The notes beneath the pieces are model-generated. The model ran no database searches, had not been told where the DNA came from, and saw only the letters and a list, made by a program, of their open reading frames with translations. Source: Burkholderiales bacterium (lineage in GTDB: Bacteria; Pseudomonadota; Gammaproteobacteria; Burkholderiales; Burkholderiaceae_C). Taken from it: 8,893 nucleotides of DNA. Shown piece by piece: positions 1 to 6,747 of the stretch (its first letter is position 1; each line of letters begins with the position of its first letter). Where the stretch lies: the NCBI GenBank assembly GCA_005793295.1, contig SXSX01000011.1, positions 1 through 8,893 of the forward strand, given 5' to 3'. The translations under genes and the position numbers were made by a program.

Positions 1-4
1 ACTT

Positions 5-934
5 TTACAACGCCTTAACCAACTCCGGCACAGCCACAAACAAGTCAGCCTCTAGCCCATAGTCAGCCACGCTAAAGATCGGGGCCTCGATGTCTTTGTT
101 GATCGCCACAATCACCTTGGAGTCTTTCATCCCCGCCAAGTGCTGGATCGCACCACTGATGCCGCACGCCACATAGAGCTGGGGAGCGACGATCTTGCCG
201 GTTTGTCCGACCTGCCAGTCATTAGGGGCGTAGCCTGCATCTACGGCTGCGCGGCTGGCGCCCATGGCGGCTCCGAGTTTGTCGGCCAAGGGGGTCATGA
301 TTTCCATGAACTTCTCGTTGGAGCCCAGTGCCCGTCCGCCAGAGACGATGATCTTGGCAGCGGTGAGTTCAGGTCGGTCGTTCTTGGCGATCTCTGAGCC
401 CAGGAAGCTCACGTCGGCACTGGCGCTTTGGGCGTTAGGAGTCTCGATCGTTGCATTGCCGCCTGTGGGCGCTGCATCAAAGCCGGTGGTGCGTACGGTG
501 ATGACTTTGATGGGGTCTTGGCTTTGCACGGTGGCAATCGCATTACCGGCGTAGATGGGGCGCTCAAAGGTGTCGGCGCTGATGACTTTGGTGATGTCTG
601 AGATTTGACCCACATCGAGTTTGGCAGCCACCCGCGGGGCGATGTTTTTACCAAAGGCGGTGGCAGGAAACAGCAGGTGGGTGTAATTACTTGCCATGGC
701 CGTGACTTGGGCGGTGATGTTTTCTGCCAGTCCGTGCGCAAAGGCGGGGCTGTCGGTGTGCAGGACTTTGGCTACCCCTTGGATGGCAGCGGCAGCTGCG
801 GCGGCAGGGCCTGCGTTGTGGCCTGCAACGAGGATGTGGACTGGTGCGCCGCACTGCAGCGCTGCGCTGACGGTGTTGAGTGTGGAGGGCTTGAGGCTGG
901 CGTTGTCGTGTTCGGCGATGACGAGGGTGGTCAT
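5..934 (-). CDS. etfA: Electron transfer flavoprotein, alpha subunit
   Basis: EtfA binds the catalytic FAD of the soluble ETF heterodimer. The dimer carries electrons from acyl-CoA and related dehydrogenases to ETF:ubiquinone oxidoreductase in fatty-acid and branched-chain amino-acid oxidation. The 309-residue length is normal for the family. The N-terminal domain spans roughly residues 1-185. The C-terminal FAD domain has the family motifs: GGRALGS near 199-205, GASRAAVDAGY near 225-235, QVGQTGKIV at 241-249, and the signature GISGAIQHLAGMKDSK at 258-273 followed by VAINKD. These match the mitochondrial and proteobacterial group I proteins almost residue for residue. The ATG at 934 has AGGA nine bases upstream. 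The gene lies 42 bp after etfB, so the two are probably co-transcribed. The TAA stop is at 5-7, so the gene is complete. Identification is firm; the partner dehydrogenases are not in the window. Confidence 0.97.
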   Translation of the reverse strand: MTTLVIAEHDNASLKPSTLNTVSAALQCGAPVHILVAGHNAGPAAAAAAAIQGVAKVLHTDSPAFAHGLAENITAQVTAMASNYTHLLFPATAFGKNIAPRVAAKLDVGQISDITKVISADTFERPIYAGNAIATVQSQDPIKVITVRTTGFDAAPTGGNATIETPNAQSASADVSFLGSEIAKNDRPELTAAKIIVSGGRALGSNEKFMEIMTPLADKLGAAMGASRAAVDAGYAPNDWQVGQTGKIVAPQLYVACGISGAIQHLAGMKDSKVIVAINKDIEAPIFSVADYGLEADLFVAVPELVKAL

Positions 935-976
935 GGGGAGGGGTCCTGTAGAGATTTCTGTCTGTGAATCTGGGGC

Positions 977-1726
977 TTAAATAACTTTGGCGTCGTTTCG
1001 GAGTTTGTCGACCAAGGCGGCGACGTCTGCGACTTTGATGCCGGCGCTGCGGGCTGCGGGTTCGACAACTTTGAGGGTTTTGATGCGCGGGCTCACATCA
1101 ACGCCTAAGTCTGCAGGGCTCAGGGTGTCGAGCTGCTTTTTCTTGGCTTTCATGATGTTGGGCAGGGTGACGTAGCGGGGTTCGTTAAGACGCAGGTCGG
1201 TGGTGATGATGGCCGGTAGGGTCAGACTCAGGGTTTCGGAGCCGCCGTCGACTTCGCGGGTGACTTGGGCTTTGCCGTCTGCGATCTCGACTTTGCTGGC
1301 AAAGGTGGCTTGGGGGCGGTCGCTTAGGGCGGCGAGCATTTGGCCGGTTTGGTTGCAGTCGTCGTCAATGGCTTGTTTGCCTAGGATGACCAAGCCCGGT
1401 TGCTCTTTGTCCATCAGGGCTTTGAGTAGTTTGGCCACGGCCAGGGGTTGGAGTTCTTCGGCGGTTTCTACGAGGATGGCGCGGTCGGCTCCGATGGCCA
1501 TGGCGGTGCGCAGGGTTTCTGCGCATGGGGCACTGCCGCAGGACACGGCGATGATTTCGCTGGCGTGGCCTTTTTCTTTGAGGCGTACAGCCTCTTCGAT
1601 GGCGATTTCGTCAAAGGGGTTCATGCTCATTTTGACGTTGGCAATGTCTACCCCGCTCAAATCACTCTTGACTCGCACTTTAACGTTGTAGTCCACCACG
1701 CGTTTGACTGCTACCAATACTTTCAT
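977..1726 (-). CDS. etfB: Electron transfer flavoprotein, beta subunit
   Basis: EtfB is the second subunit of the ETF heterodimer. In this family it holds a structural AMP and carries the loop that docks onto partner dehydrogenases. The 249-residue length is normal. The start MKVLVAVKRVVDYNVKV and the segment MNPFDEIAIEEAVRLKEKG (about 35-53) are typical of group I EtfB. LGKQAIDDDCNQTGQ lies near 115-128. The recognition loop RYVTLPNIMKAKKK lies at 184-197; its Leu188 corresponds to the anchor leucine known from mitochondrial ETF. The ATG at 1726 is preceded by GAGGA five bases upstream, a good ribosome binding site. It is the first gene of an apparent etfBA unit, with the presumed control region in 1727-1909. 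Nothing in the protein is unusual. Confidence 0.97.
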   Translation of the reverse strand: MKVLVAVKRVVDYNVKVRVKSDLSGVDIANVKMSMNPFDEIAIEEAVRLKEKGHASEIIAVSCGSAPCAETLRTAMAIGADRAILVETAEELQPLAVAKLLKALMDKEQPGLVILGKQAIDDDCNQTGQMLAALSDRPQATFASKVEIADGKAQVTREVDGGSETLSLTLPAIITTDLRLNEPRYVTLPNIMKAKKKQLDTLSPADLGVDVSPRIKTLKVVEPAARSAGIKVADVAALVDKLRNDAKVI

Positions 1727-1774
1727 ACGTATCCTCGGGAATAGAAAAAAAACAAAAAAATGGGGTGCATCGCA

Positions 1775-1790
1775 TTGACGTGCACGTCAA
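1775..1790. promoter_or_regulatory. Perfect 16-bp palindrome upstream of etfB, candidate operator
   Basis: The sequence TTGACGTGCACGTCAA is its own reverse complement over all 16 bases and ends 48 bp before the etfB start. A perfect palindrome of this length in a short intergenic gap is typical of a dimeric repressor or activator site. In proteobacteria, etfBA is often controlled by regulators of fatty-acid or branched-chain amino-acid breakdown (PsrA, FadP, LiuR). ACGT-centred palindromes are, from memory, typical of the LiuR type. That assignment is an inference; the palindrome itself is directly seen. It lies far from the TetR gene at 5023 and does not resemble the repeats next to that gene. 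Confidence 0.6.
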
Positions 1791-1845
1791 CCTAAGATTC
1801 TATGCGTCCGCGCCTTGGCACAGCCTGACAGAGTCAATTATTCTG

Positions 1846-1858
1846 TTTGAAATTCAAA
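1846..1858. repeat. AT-rich inverted repeat in the etfB leader
   Basis: TTTGAA-A-TTCAAA is a perfect 6-1-6 inverted repeat. Including the flanks, TTCTGTTTGAA is mirrored by TTCAAAATAGAA with one inserted base. It could be a protein binding site or a weak hairpin. There is no GC-rich stem and no T-tract suited to a terminator on the minus strand, so no function is assigned. Confidence 0.35.
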
Positions 1859-1879
1859 ATAGAACGATCGTGCTTTTTT

Positions 1880-1909
1880 ATTATAGCGAAGACGATCCGT
1901 CTTGGACAA
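1880..1909 (-). promoter_or_regulatory. Candidate promoter for etfBA with a dyad in its spacer
   Basis: On the minus strand, TTGTCC (1909-1904) and a perfect TATAAT (1885-1880) are separated by 18 bp. The stop codon of the upstream propeller gene falls inside the TATAAT. The spacer contains an inverted repeat, AAGACG-N3-CGTCTT (1889-1903). Transcription from here would give a leader of about 145 nt and would place the palindrome at 1775-1790 downstream of the start site. The -35 match is only 4 of 6, so this is a weak-to-moderate call. A second possible -10, TAGAAT, lies close to the palindrome but has no good -35. Confidence 0.35.
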
Positions 1910-3149
1910 AGACGCGAGCCAAGCGCCCCATCGAACACCAATACAGGTCGCGTGACCAGCCCACGCTGGGGAACACCACGCCCTGGGTGATGCCCCCACT
2001 ACGCACTCGGCCTTTTTCCTCTCCCGTTTCAATCTCCAAAACCACAACCTCTTCGCCCATACGACGGTAATCATTAACGACCAACTCGCCGGTATCGGCA
2101 AACAAGATCATGTGGCTTGCCGCACCAAAATTTTGCTTTTGCCAAAGGGGCTGCAACGCGCTTTGTTCCGGCATAAACCGCCACGCCTTTAATACCTTAT
2201 TGGCAGAGTCAAAAGCCACGACGATGCGCCTCAATCTATCAAACAGCGGCGGATTGGTGATGCTGCCTGCGGGCAGGCCGCTGATTTCAAACCATTCGTG
2301 ATTGCTTGCGTCGGAAAGCGACACGCGAATTAAGCGGTTGGGCGTGGGACTCACGCCCGCACCCAACATGTTGATCCGGTAGCGGTGTTTGCCGTTGTCC
2401 ATGAACCACGCATGGGCGCCATCGAGTACCACGTCCCAGCCGTAACTTTGGGAACTCTGGCCGATGTAATCAAAGCGCCAATCGGCATCAAAGACCAAGC
2501 AATGGCGTGGCCCATTCCAGTGGTAACGAAAGATAGAGCGCACACCCACCACATACACCGTATTACCCAAAGCGCTTAAGCGGGCCACCGAGGGTTCGGG
2601 GCATAACGTGGCGGGCGAGAGCTCTTTAAGTGTCTGGGGGTCTATCACGCTTAAGGCAGCGGGGACGGTGTCCGACAAATTCTTGGTCACGATCAAGCCG
2701 TTGTCTAAAACGACAAAGGAGTTATAGGCTTGGTCCTTTGGCAAACGCAACGTATCTTTCAATTGGCAATCGCGATCCAAGCGGTGCGCATAGCGGCCGT
2801 ACACCACATAGATATCGCCGTTGCGGTGAATCGCCATGCCGCCAGGCCACATCGGTCCGCCAGGCAAGCGGGGCGAGCGCGCAAATGTTTTCAAAGTCAG
2901 GGAATCAATGCGCTCCACACACGCAGTGGTGGGCAAACCGATATGCGAGCGCAGCGCTGAATGTCTTAGTAAAAAAACCTCGCCGGGGTCTCCCAATACC
3001 GTCATCGTTGTGAGCAAAGTATTGCGCGTGACGCAACCTAGAGTTTCACCCGCTTGGAGCGCGAGACCAGGCCCTGAAAGTGGCACTTGCAAACGCGCTG
3101 GGCCGGCGTCTTCCGCCGGCCAAGGGCTTGCAAAGTACCCAGCGCTCAT
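1881..3149 (-). CDS. Uncharacterised beta-propeller-like protein, coupled to sulfatase
   Basis: I do not recognise this 422-residue protein. It is rich in short beta-strand and turn segments with Gly/Asp-containing turns at fairly regular spacing, for example GGMAIHRNGDIYVVY (103-117), SFVVLDNGLIVTKNL (144-158), LGNTVYVVGVRSIFRY (194-209), WDVVLDGAHAWFMDNG (238-253), RRIVVAFDSANKVLKAW (307-323) and HMILFADTGELVVND (346-360). This suggests a six- or seven-bladed beta-propeller. No signal peptide or membrane segment is visible, so it is probably cytoplasmic, unlike its exported neighbour. The start chosen is the ATG at 3149, which overlaps the sulfatase stop as ATGA and implies translational coupling. 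An in-frame TTG ten codons upstream at 3179 is less likely. No strong ribosome binding site precedes the ATG, as expected for coupling. No catalytic motif is identified. It could be an enzyme acting on the sulfatase product or a binding/scaffold protein; both are guesses. Confidence 0.85.
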   Translation of the reverse strand: MSAGYFASPWPAEDAGPARLQVPLSGPGLALQAGETLGCVTRNTLLTTMTVLGDPGEVFLLRHSALRSHIGLPTTACVERIDSLTLKTFARSPRLPGGPMWPGGMAIHRNGDIYVVYGRYAHRLDRDCQLKDTLRLPKDQAYNSFVVLDNGLIVTKNLSDTVPAALSVIDPQTLKELSPATLCPEPSVARLSALGNTVYVVGVRSIFRYHWNGPRHCLVFDADWRFDYIGQSSQSYGWDVVLDGAHAWFMDNGKHRYRINMLGAGVSPTPNRLIRVSLSDASNHEWFEISGLPAGSITNPPLFDRLRRIVVAFDSANKVLKAWRFMPEQSALQPLWQKQNFGAASHMILFADTGELVVNDYRRMGEEVVVLEIETGEEKGRVRSGGITQGVVFPSVGWSRDLYWCSMGRLARVFVQDGSSSL

Positions 3150-4921
3150 TGCGCAACTTTGCGTCTGCGTCGCGTCCAAAACCAGGCCGCTCCGGCGACC
3201 AACACGAGTAAAGCATACGGTCCGTAGGTTGGCAAGAAATAGCGCAACAAGGAGTTGATCAAGACTTGGCGCTGCGGCGTATAGCCTTCGGGCATGGTCA
3301 AGACATTGTTGGCTTTTACATACGCCGCGTAATCGGCCTGCATGGCTGCAAACTCTACTGGCCTGCTTAGACTCAAGTCTTGCGTTTCTCCGGGGTCATT
3401 TTGCAGGTCATACAAGTGCCATTGGCCGTCACCCACAGGCAAAGAATTTTTGGTAAGTTTGAGCGTGCCTTTGAACAAAGCAGCGTTACCCGAGAGTTCG
3501 TAGCCCAAAACATCTGACGCAGAACGCACCGCAATGGCTTGACCCAAAAGTAAAGGCACCAGGCTGCGCCCGATCATGGGCTCTACCGCAGCGCCTTTGT
3601 ATTGGGTTCCAGCCGGTTTGATTTGGGCGAGATCAAGCAGCGTAGGTGCGATATCGGTGACGTGGGTGAGCGCGGTTTCAATGTGATTTTGACGGGCACT
3701 GCCGGGTACGGATACCAACATCGGAACCCGAATTCCACCCTCGCCTGCGTAAAACTTGTAGGTTGATAAAGGCGACGCTGAGGCGCTAGCCCAGCTGGGC
3801 CCAGGAATGCCATAGGCCCCTTTAGCACCGAGCTTGCCGGTGTCTTGGGTGTACTGGGTTTTAAGCCACATTTGAGCTTCTTTGTAGTCCGAGCCCTCGG
3901 GACCGTTGTCGGAGAGAAAAACAAAAACGGTGTTGTCAAACTGGTTTGTCTTGCGCAGGTAATCGAGCAAACGCCCCACCTCGAAGTCCATCGACTCGGC
4001 CATGGCGGCGTACACCTCCATTTGCCGCTCCATATGTAAGCGCTCTTTTTCTTCCAAGGCGTCCCATTTCAACGTGGTTCCCATGGTCACCATCGCTGTG
4101 CTCTTGGGAACCAGCCCCAACTCCACGGCTTTGCGCAGCCGCTCTTCACGTAAAGCCGTCCACCCCGCGCGGTAGCGGCCTTTGTATTTGTCAACAAATT
4201 CCTTGGGCGCTTGGACGGGAACGTGGTTGGCTTGGAAGCCTACATACGCAAAAAACGGTTGGTTCTTACGCGGATCGTCTTTCATGTAACCCAGCATGCG
4301 GTCTACAAAATAGGTCGATGAAAAAAATTCTTTGGGCATCACTGCTTTAGCCCCGTCCTCAAACCAGTACACCTCAGGCAAATGCGCTAAGTAACGCTTT
4401 TCGGGCTCCCAGTTGTCTGACCCGGTATCGCCTTGCACGATGGATTTGTCAAAGCCCCGCTTATTTGGCAAGTTGTAGGGCTCCGAGCCCACGTTCCATT
4501 TTCCAGTAATGTAGGTGCGGTAGCCGCTGTCTTGCAGCAAAGAAGCTACCGTAACCACATTGGTGCTGAGCGAGCCTTGGTAGCCGGGTTTGCCCAAATG
4601 TTCGCTGGGCATGGCTTCTCGAAGATTACCAACGCCGTTGCGGTGGTTGTCCACTCCGGTGAGTAGCATCGAGCGGGTCGGGGAGCAGGACGCTGCGCTA
4701 TGGAAATTTGAAAATCGAACGCCTTTTTTTGCGAGCGCGTCTAAGTGGGGGGTGGCGATTTCACCGCCAAAAGCACCCACATCGGAGAACCCCCAATCGT
4801 CAGCGACCAGCACCACGATATTGGGACGTTTGGCAGGCACTGGGTTTGCACCCCAAGCGCTTCCAAAAACGCCGCAACCCACTGCAAGCCCCACAACCCA
4901 CGCTATTGAATGCTGTTTCAT
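3146..4921 (-). CDS. Exported arylsulfatase (type I, AtsA-like) with C-terminal membrane tail; Asn replaces active-site His
   Basis: This is a sulfatase of the alkaline phosphatase superfamily, 591 residues, closest in layout to Pseudomonas aeruginosa AtsA. It hydrolyses a sulfate ester of unknown identity. Visible motifs are the metal ligands DD at 41-42, the formylglycine site CSPTR with Cys79 and Arg83, Lys141, His233 in ANHVPVQAP, SDNG with Asp338 and Asn339, and Lys389 before GEGGIRVP. The residue matching AtsA His115 is Asn143 (KWN instead of KWH, codon AAC at 4495-4493). Residues 1 to about 24 form a signal peptide with probable cleavage after AWG. A hydrophobic helix at about 566-582 followed by TRRRRK should anchor the C-terminus in the inner membrane with the catalytic domain in the periplasm. 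The ATG at 4921 was chosen because a signal peptide starts there and a GA-rich stretch precedes it; the in-frame extension to 5008 would bury the signal. It is divergent from the TetR gene. Confidence 0.93.
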   Translation of the reverse strand: MKQHSIAWVVGLAVGCGVFGSAWGANPVPAKRPNIVVLVADDWGFSDVGAFGGEIATPHLDALAKKGVRFSNFHSAASCSPTRSMLLTGVDNHRNGVGNLREAMPSEHLGKPGYQGSLSTNVVTVASLLQDSGYRTYITGKWNVGSEPYNLPNKRGFDKSIVQGDTGSDNWEPEKRYLAHLPEVYWFEDGAKAVMPKEFFSSTYFVDRMLGYMKDDPRKNQPFFAYVGFQANHVPVQAPKEFVDKYKGRYRAGWTALREERLRKAVELGLVPKSTAMVTMGTTLKWDALEEKERLHMERQMEVYAAMAESMDFEVGRLLDYLRKTNQFDNTVFVFLSDNGPEGSDYKEAQMWLKTQYTQDTGKLGAKGAYGIPGPSWASASASPLSTYKFYAGEGGIRVPMLVSVPGSARQNHIETALTHVTDIAPTLLDLAQIKPAGTQYKGAAVEPMIGRSLVPLLLGQAIAVRSASDVLGYELSGNAALFKGTLKLTKNSLPVGDGQWHLYDLQNDPGETQDLSLSRPVEFAAMQADYAAYVKANNVLTMPEGYTPQRQVLINSLLRYFLPTYGPYALLVLVAGAAWFWTRRRRKVAQ

Positions 4922-5022
4922 GTCTCGCTCTTTTTTAGTTAGCACCATACACAAATGTATCGATAGAAATATAGCATGGTGGCTTGGGTCACAATAGAGC
5001 GAAAACAAGGAATTAGGAACGT
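4922..5022. promoter_or_regulatory. Divergent control region between sulfatase and TetR gene
   Basis: This 101-bp AT-rich gap separates two diverging genes and must hold both promoters. It contains several short inverted repeats: ATACA-N4-TGTAT (4947-4960), the palindrome TATCGATA (4958-4965), and CACCAT (4943-4948) mirrored by ATGGTG (4976-4981). TetR proteins commonly bind such dyads next to their own gene and repress both directions. AGGA lies four bases before the TetR ATG. No -35/-10 pair close to consensus stands out on either strand; TATATT on the minus strand (about 4972-4967) is a possible -10 for the sulfatase. Confidence 0.5.
4947..4960. promoter_or_regulatory. Candidate TetR operator
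   Basis: ATACA-CAAA-TGTAT is an inverted repeat with perfect 5-bp arms. It is joined at its right end to the 8-bp palindrome TATCGATA (4958-4965). It sits between the diverging sulfatase and regulator genes, the usual place for a local TetR-type operator. The arms are short for an AT-rich region, so chance cannot be excluded. Confidence 0.35.
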
Positions 5023-5637
5023 ATGGGACAGCCTAAAACAACACGCAAAAGTAAAGTCGCGCCCCGCCTAGGACGCGATGACTGGTTAGATGCCGCCTTT
5101 CAAGCCGTGGTGGACCATGGGTTTGATGGCGTGCGGGTCTTGGTGCTGGCTGATACCTTAGGGGTTACTCGAGGAAGTTTTTACTGGCACTTTAAAGACC
5201 ACTCCGAACTGGTTCAGGCCTTGCTGCAGCGCTGGCGTGATCGTGAGCTGGCATTGAATCAAAGCATCCAAGGGCAAAGCCATGCCGACCCAGTGAAAGA
5301 ACTCGAAGCTTTGCTAGAAGCCGCCTTAGCCCATGCCGGCGAAGACCTCCAAAACATGCGCTTTGAGTTAGCGCTGCGCGGCTTGGGTCGGCGTGATTCT
5401 GCGGTCGCCGATATGTTGGTTGCGGTCGACCAGATGCGCATGGCTTTGTTTGAAAACAAGTTCAAACGCATTACACCTGACCCCAAAGCCGCGACCGATT
5501 TAGCGTCTTTGTTTTATTTGGCGATTGTGGGCAGTTACCAAGCCTTAAGCCGCCCTCAAACGCCAAGTGCGACCAAGCAATATTTGCAAAGCATCATCTC
5601 GCACTACTTGATTCAACAGCAATTGAAAGCGCCTTGA
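5023..5637 (+). CDS. TetR/AcrR-family transcriptional regulator
   Basis: This is a 204-residue protein of normal family length. The N-terminal DNA-binding domain (about residues 16-65) has the TetR pattern: a helix with AAFQAVVDHGFDGVRV, then the helix-turn-helix LADTLGVTRGSFYWHFKDHSELVQAL with the conserved G-S-F-Y-x-H-F core. The remaining helical C-terminal part (about 70-204) would hold the ligand pocket and dimer interface; its sequence does not reveal the ligand. The ATG has AGGA four bases upstream. It is transcribed away from the membrane-tailed sulfatase and towards the formylglycine-generating enzyme, whose stop is only 30 bp beyond. It probably represses the divergent sulfatase/propeller pair and itself, perhaps released by a sulfate ester or its alcohol product; that is inference. 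A short GCCTTG/CAAGGC dyad (5648-5674) lies between the converging genes but lacks a T-tract, so I do not call a terminator. Confidence 0.93.
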   Translation: MGQPKTTRKSKVAPRLGRDDWLDAAFQAVVDHGFDGVRVLVLADTLGVTRGSFYWHFKDHSELVQALLQRWRDRELALNQSIQGQSHADPVKELEALLEAALAHAGEDLQNMRFELALRGLGRRDSAVADMLVAVDQMRMALFENKFKRITPDPKAATDLASLFYLAIVGSYQALSRPQTPSATKQYLQSIISHYLIQQQLKAP

Positions 5638-5667
5638 AGATAGTTAAGCCTTGCAAAGACGCAATGC

Positions 5668-6747
5668 TCAAGGCCCGGGCGCAATCAAGACCGTGCGAAA
5701 ACCCACATGGCTGACTGCCAAATCATCCTCTTGGCCCTGGCGCGAACCGGCGCGGTAGCGCATGCAGTAGTTGGGGGCGCATAAAAAAGAGCCGCCCTTT
5801 ATGACATGCTGATCCACGGGTGCAGCCGCTTGCGACAGATTTTTTACCAAGGGTTTCGAGCGAACTTGCTCCGGCGTTGGCAAAGCTTCGCTGACGAGGA
5901 TGTCGTGGGACGCGGTGTAAACGTCTCGGGTGAGTTCCCAAACGTTACCAATCATGTCAAACAAACCCAAGGTGTTGGGTGTGTAACAACCCGCGGGCGC
6001 AATCCCCACAAAACCGTCGTCACCCGAGTTAGCCACGGGAAACAAACCTTGCCAAGTGTTTGCTGCTTTGGGTTGTGCGTGTTCGTCGATGCGGATATTG
6101 CTAGCCCCGCGAGCGGCCCACTCCCATTGCGCCTCGGACGGCAATACCGCCCCCTTCCATTGCGCGTAGGCTTGGGCATCTTCAATCGTGACTGTGACGA
6201 CGGGGAATACGCCACGCCCAGCGATATCGGTATCCGGCCCGCCGGGGTGACGCCAATTCGCACCGGGCACGTAGCGCCACCATTGGGTTGGGCTGCCCTT
6301 GCCAGACAAACTATTCGGGCTGATGAAAACCACGGCTCCTGGCAAACGCATTTCAGGTGGGAGCTCGGGATGCAGCACAGGGTCGACCACGCGTTCGGCC
6401 ACTGTCTTGTAACCTGTCGCGGCCACAAAGGTCGCGAAGTCGTTGTTGGTGACCTCGGTTCGGTCTATCCAAAAACCTGACAGCTTAACCTTGCGAATGG
6501 GCAACTCTTCGGGGTAGACCGTGTCGCCCAACTCCAACTCTCCGCCTGGAACCCACACCATTCCGATGCGAGGCGAACCTGCCGCTTGCGCAGGAATTGC
6601 ACACTGCAAAGGCTCGCCGTTGGCAAATTGTTCGGTCGCTTTCGCAGCCCATCCAAGCCAAACGAGTACCGCCAACGCACTGGCAGCTAACAAGCCCCAA
6701 AGAAAGTATTTACGGCGCAGGCTAGTTGCTCCAGTAGGTGTACTCAT
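5668..6747 (-). CDS. Membrane-anchored formylglycine-generating enzyme (SUMF1/FGE family)
   Basis: This enzyme oxidises the cysteine of sulfatase C-x-P-x-R motifs to C-alpha-formylglycine, the catalytic residue. It has 359 residues. Cytoplasmic residues 1-13 (with RRK) precede a membrane helix at about 14-34, then the FGE-sulfatase domain from about 60 to the end. Family motifs include MVWVPGGELELGD (63-75), GANWRHPGGPDTDI (162-175), LPSEAQWEWAARG (202-214), GNVWELTRD (267-275) and GGSFLCAPNYCMRYR (318-332). Cys323 and Cys328 match human SUMF1 Cys336 and Cys341, the copper-binding pair, so this should be an active oxygen-dependent FGE and not one of the many FGE-fold proteins lacking the cysteines. 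The segment FPVVTVTIEDAQAYAQW departs from the common VVHVSW form. The topology puts the active site in the periplasm. The ATG at 6747 lies inside the end of the second sulfatase (26-bp overlap), with a poor ribosome binding site, so translation is probably coupled. Confidence 0.93.
   Translation of the reverse strand: MSTPTGATSLRRKYFLWGLLAASALAVLVWLGWAAKATEQFANGEPLQCAIPAQAAGSPRIGMVWVPGGELELGDTVYPEELPIRKVKLSGFWIDRTEVTNNDFATFVAATGYKTVAERVVDPVLHPELPPEMRLPGAVVFISPNSLSGKGSPTQWWRYVPGANWRHPGGPDTDIAGRGVFPVVTVTIEDAQAYAQWKGAVLPSEAQWEWAARGASNIRIDEHAQPKAANTWQGLFPVANSGDDGFVGIAPAGCYTPNTLGLFDMIGNVWELTRDVYTASHDILVSEALPTPEQVRSKPLVKNLSQAAAPVDQHVIKGGSFLCAPNYCMRYRAGSRQGQEDDLAVSHVGFRTVLIAPGP

Noticed and set aside
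1200..1691. Plus-strand open frame of 163 codons opposite etfB
   Set aside because: It is a shadow of the strongly conserved etfB reading frame.
1745..1760. Homopolymer-like A/T tract before etfB as a terminator tail for the upstream gene
   Set aside because: No GC-rich stem directly precedes the T-run on the minus strand, and the 16-bp palindrome is separated from it by GC-containing sequence; an operator is the simpler reading.
3150..3179. TTG start for the propeller gene ten codons upstream of the ATG
   Set aside because: The ATG at 3149 forms a classic ATGA overlap with the sulfatase stop; the TTG lacks a clear ribosome binding site.
4874..4885. Possible lipoprotein box (AVGC) in the first sulfatase signal peptide
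   Set aside because: The -3 and -2 positions do not fit the usual L-[AS]-[GA]-C, and a normal signal peptidase I site follows.
4922..5008. Longer in-frame start for the first sulfatase
   Set aside because: The extra 29 residues would precede a clear signal peptide and would consume the divergent promoter region.
5648..5674. GCCTTG/CAAGGC dyad between the converging TetR and FGE genes as a terminator
   Set aside because: The arms are only 6 bp, the loop is 15 nt and there is no T-tract on either side.
5806..6480. Plus-strand open frame of 224 codons opposite the FGE gene
   Set aside because: It is antisense to well-supported FGE motifs, with low-complexity composition and no family resemblance.
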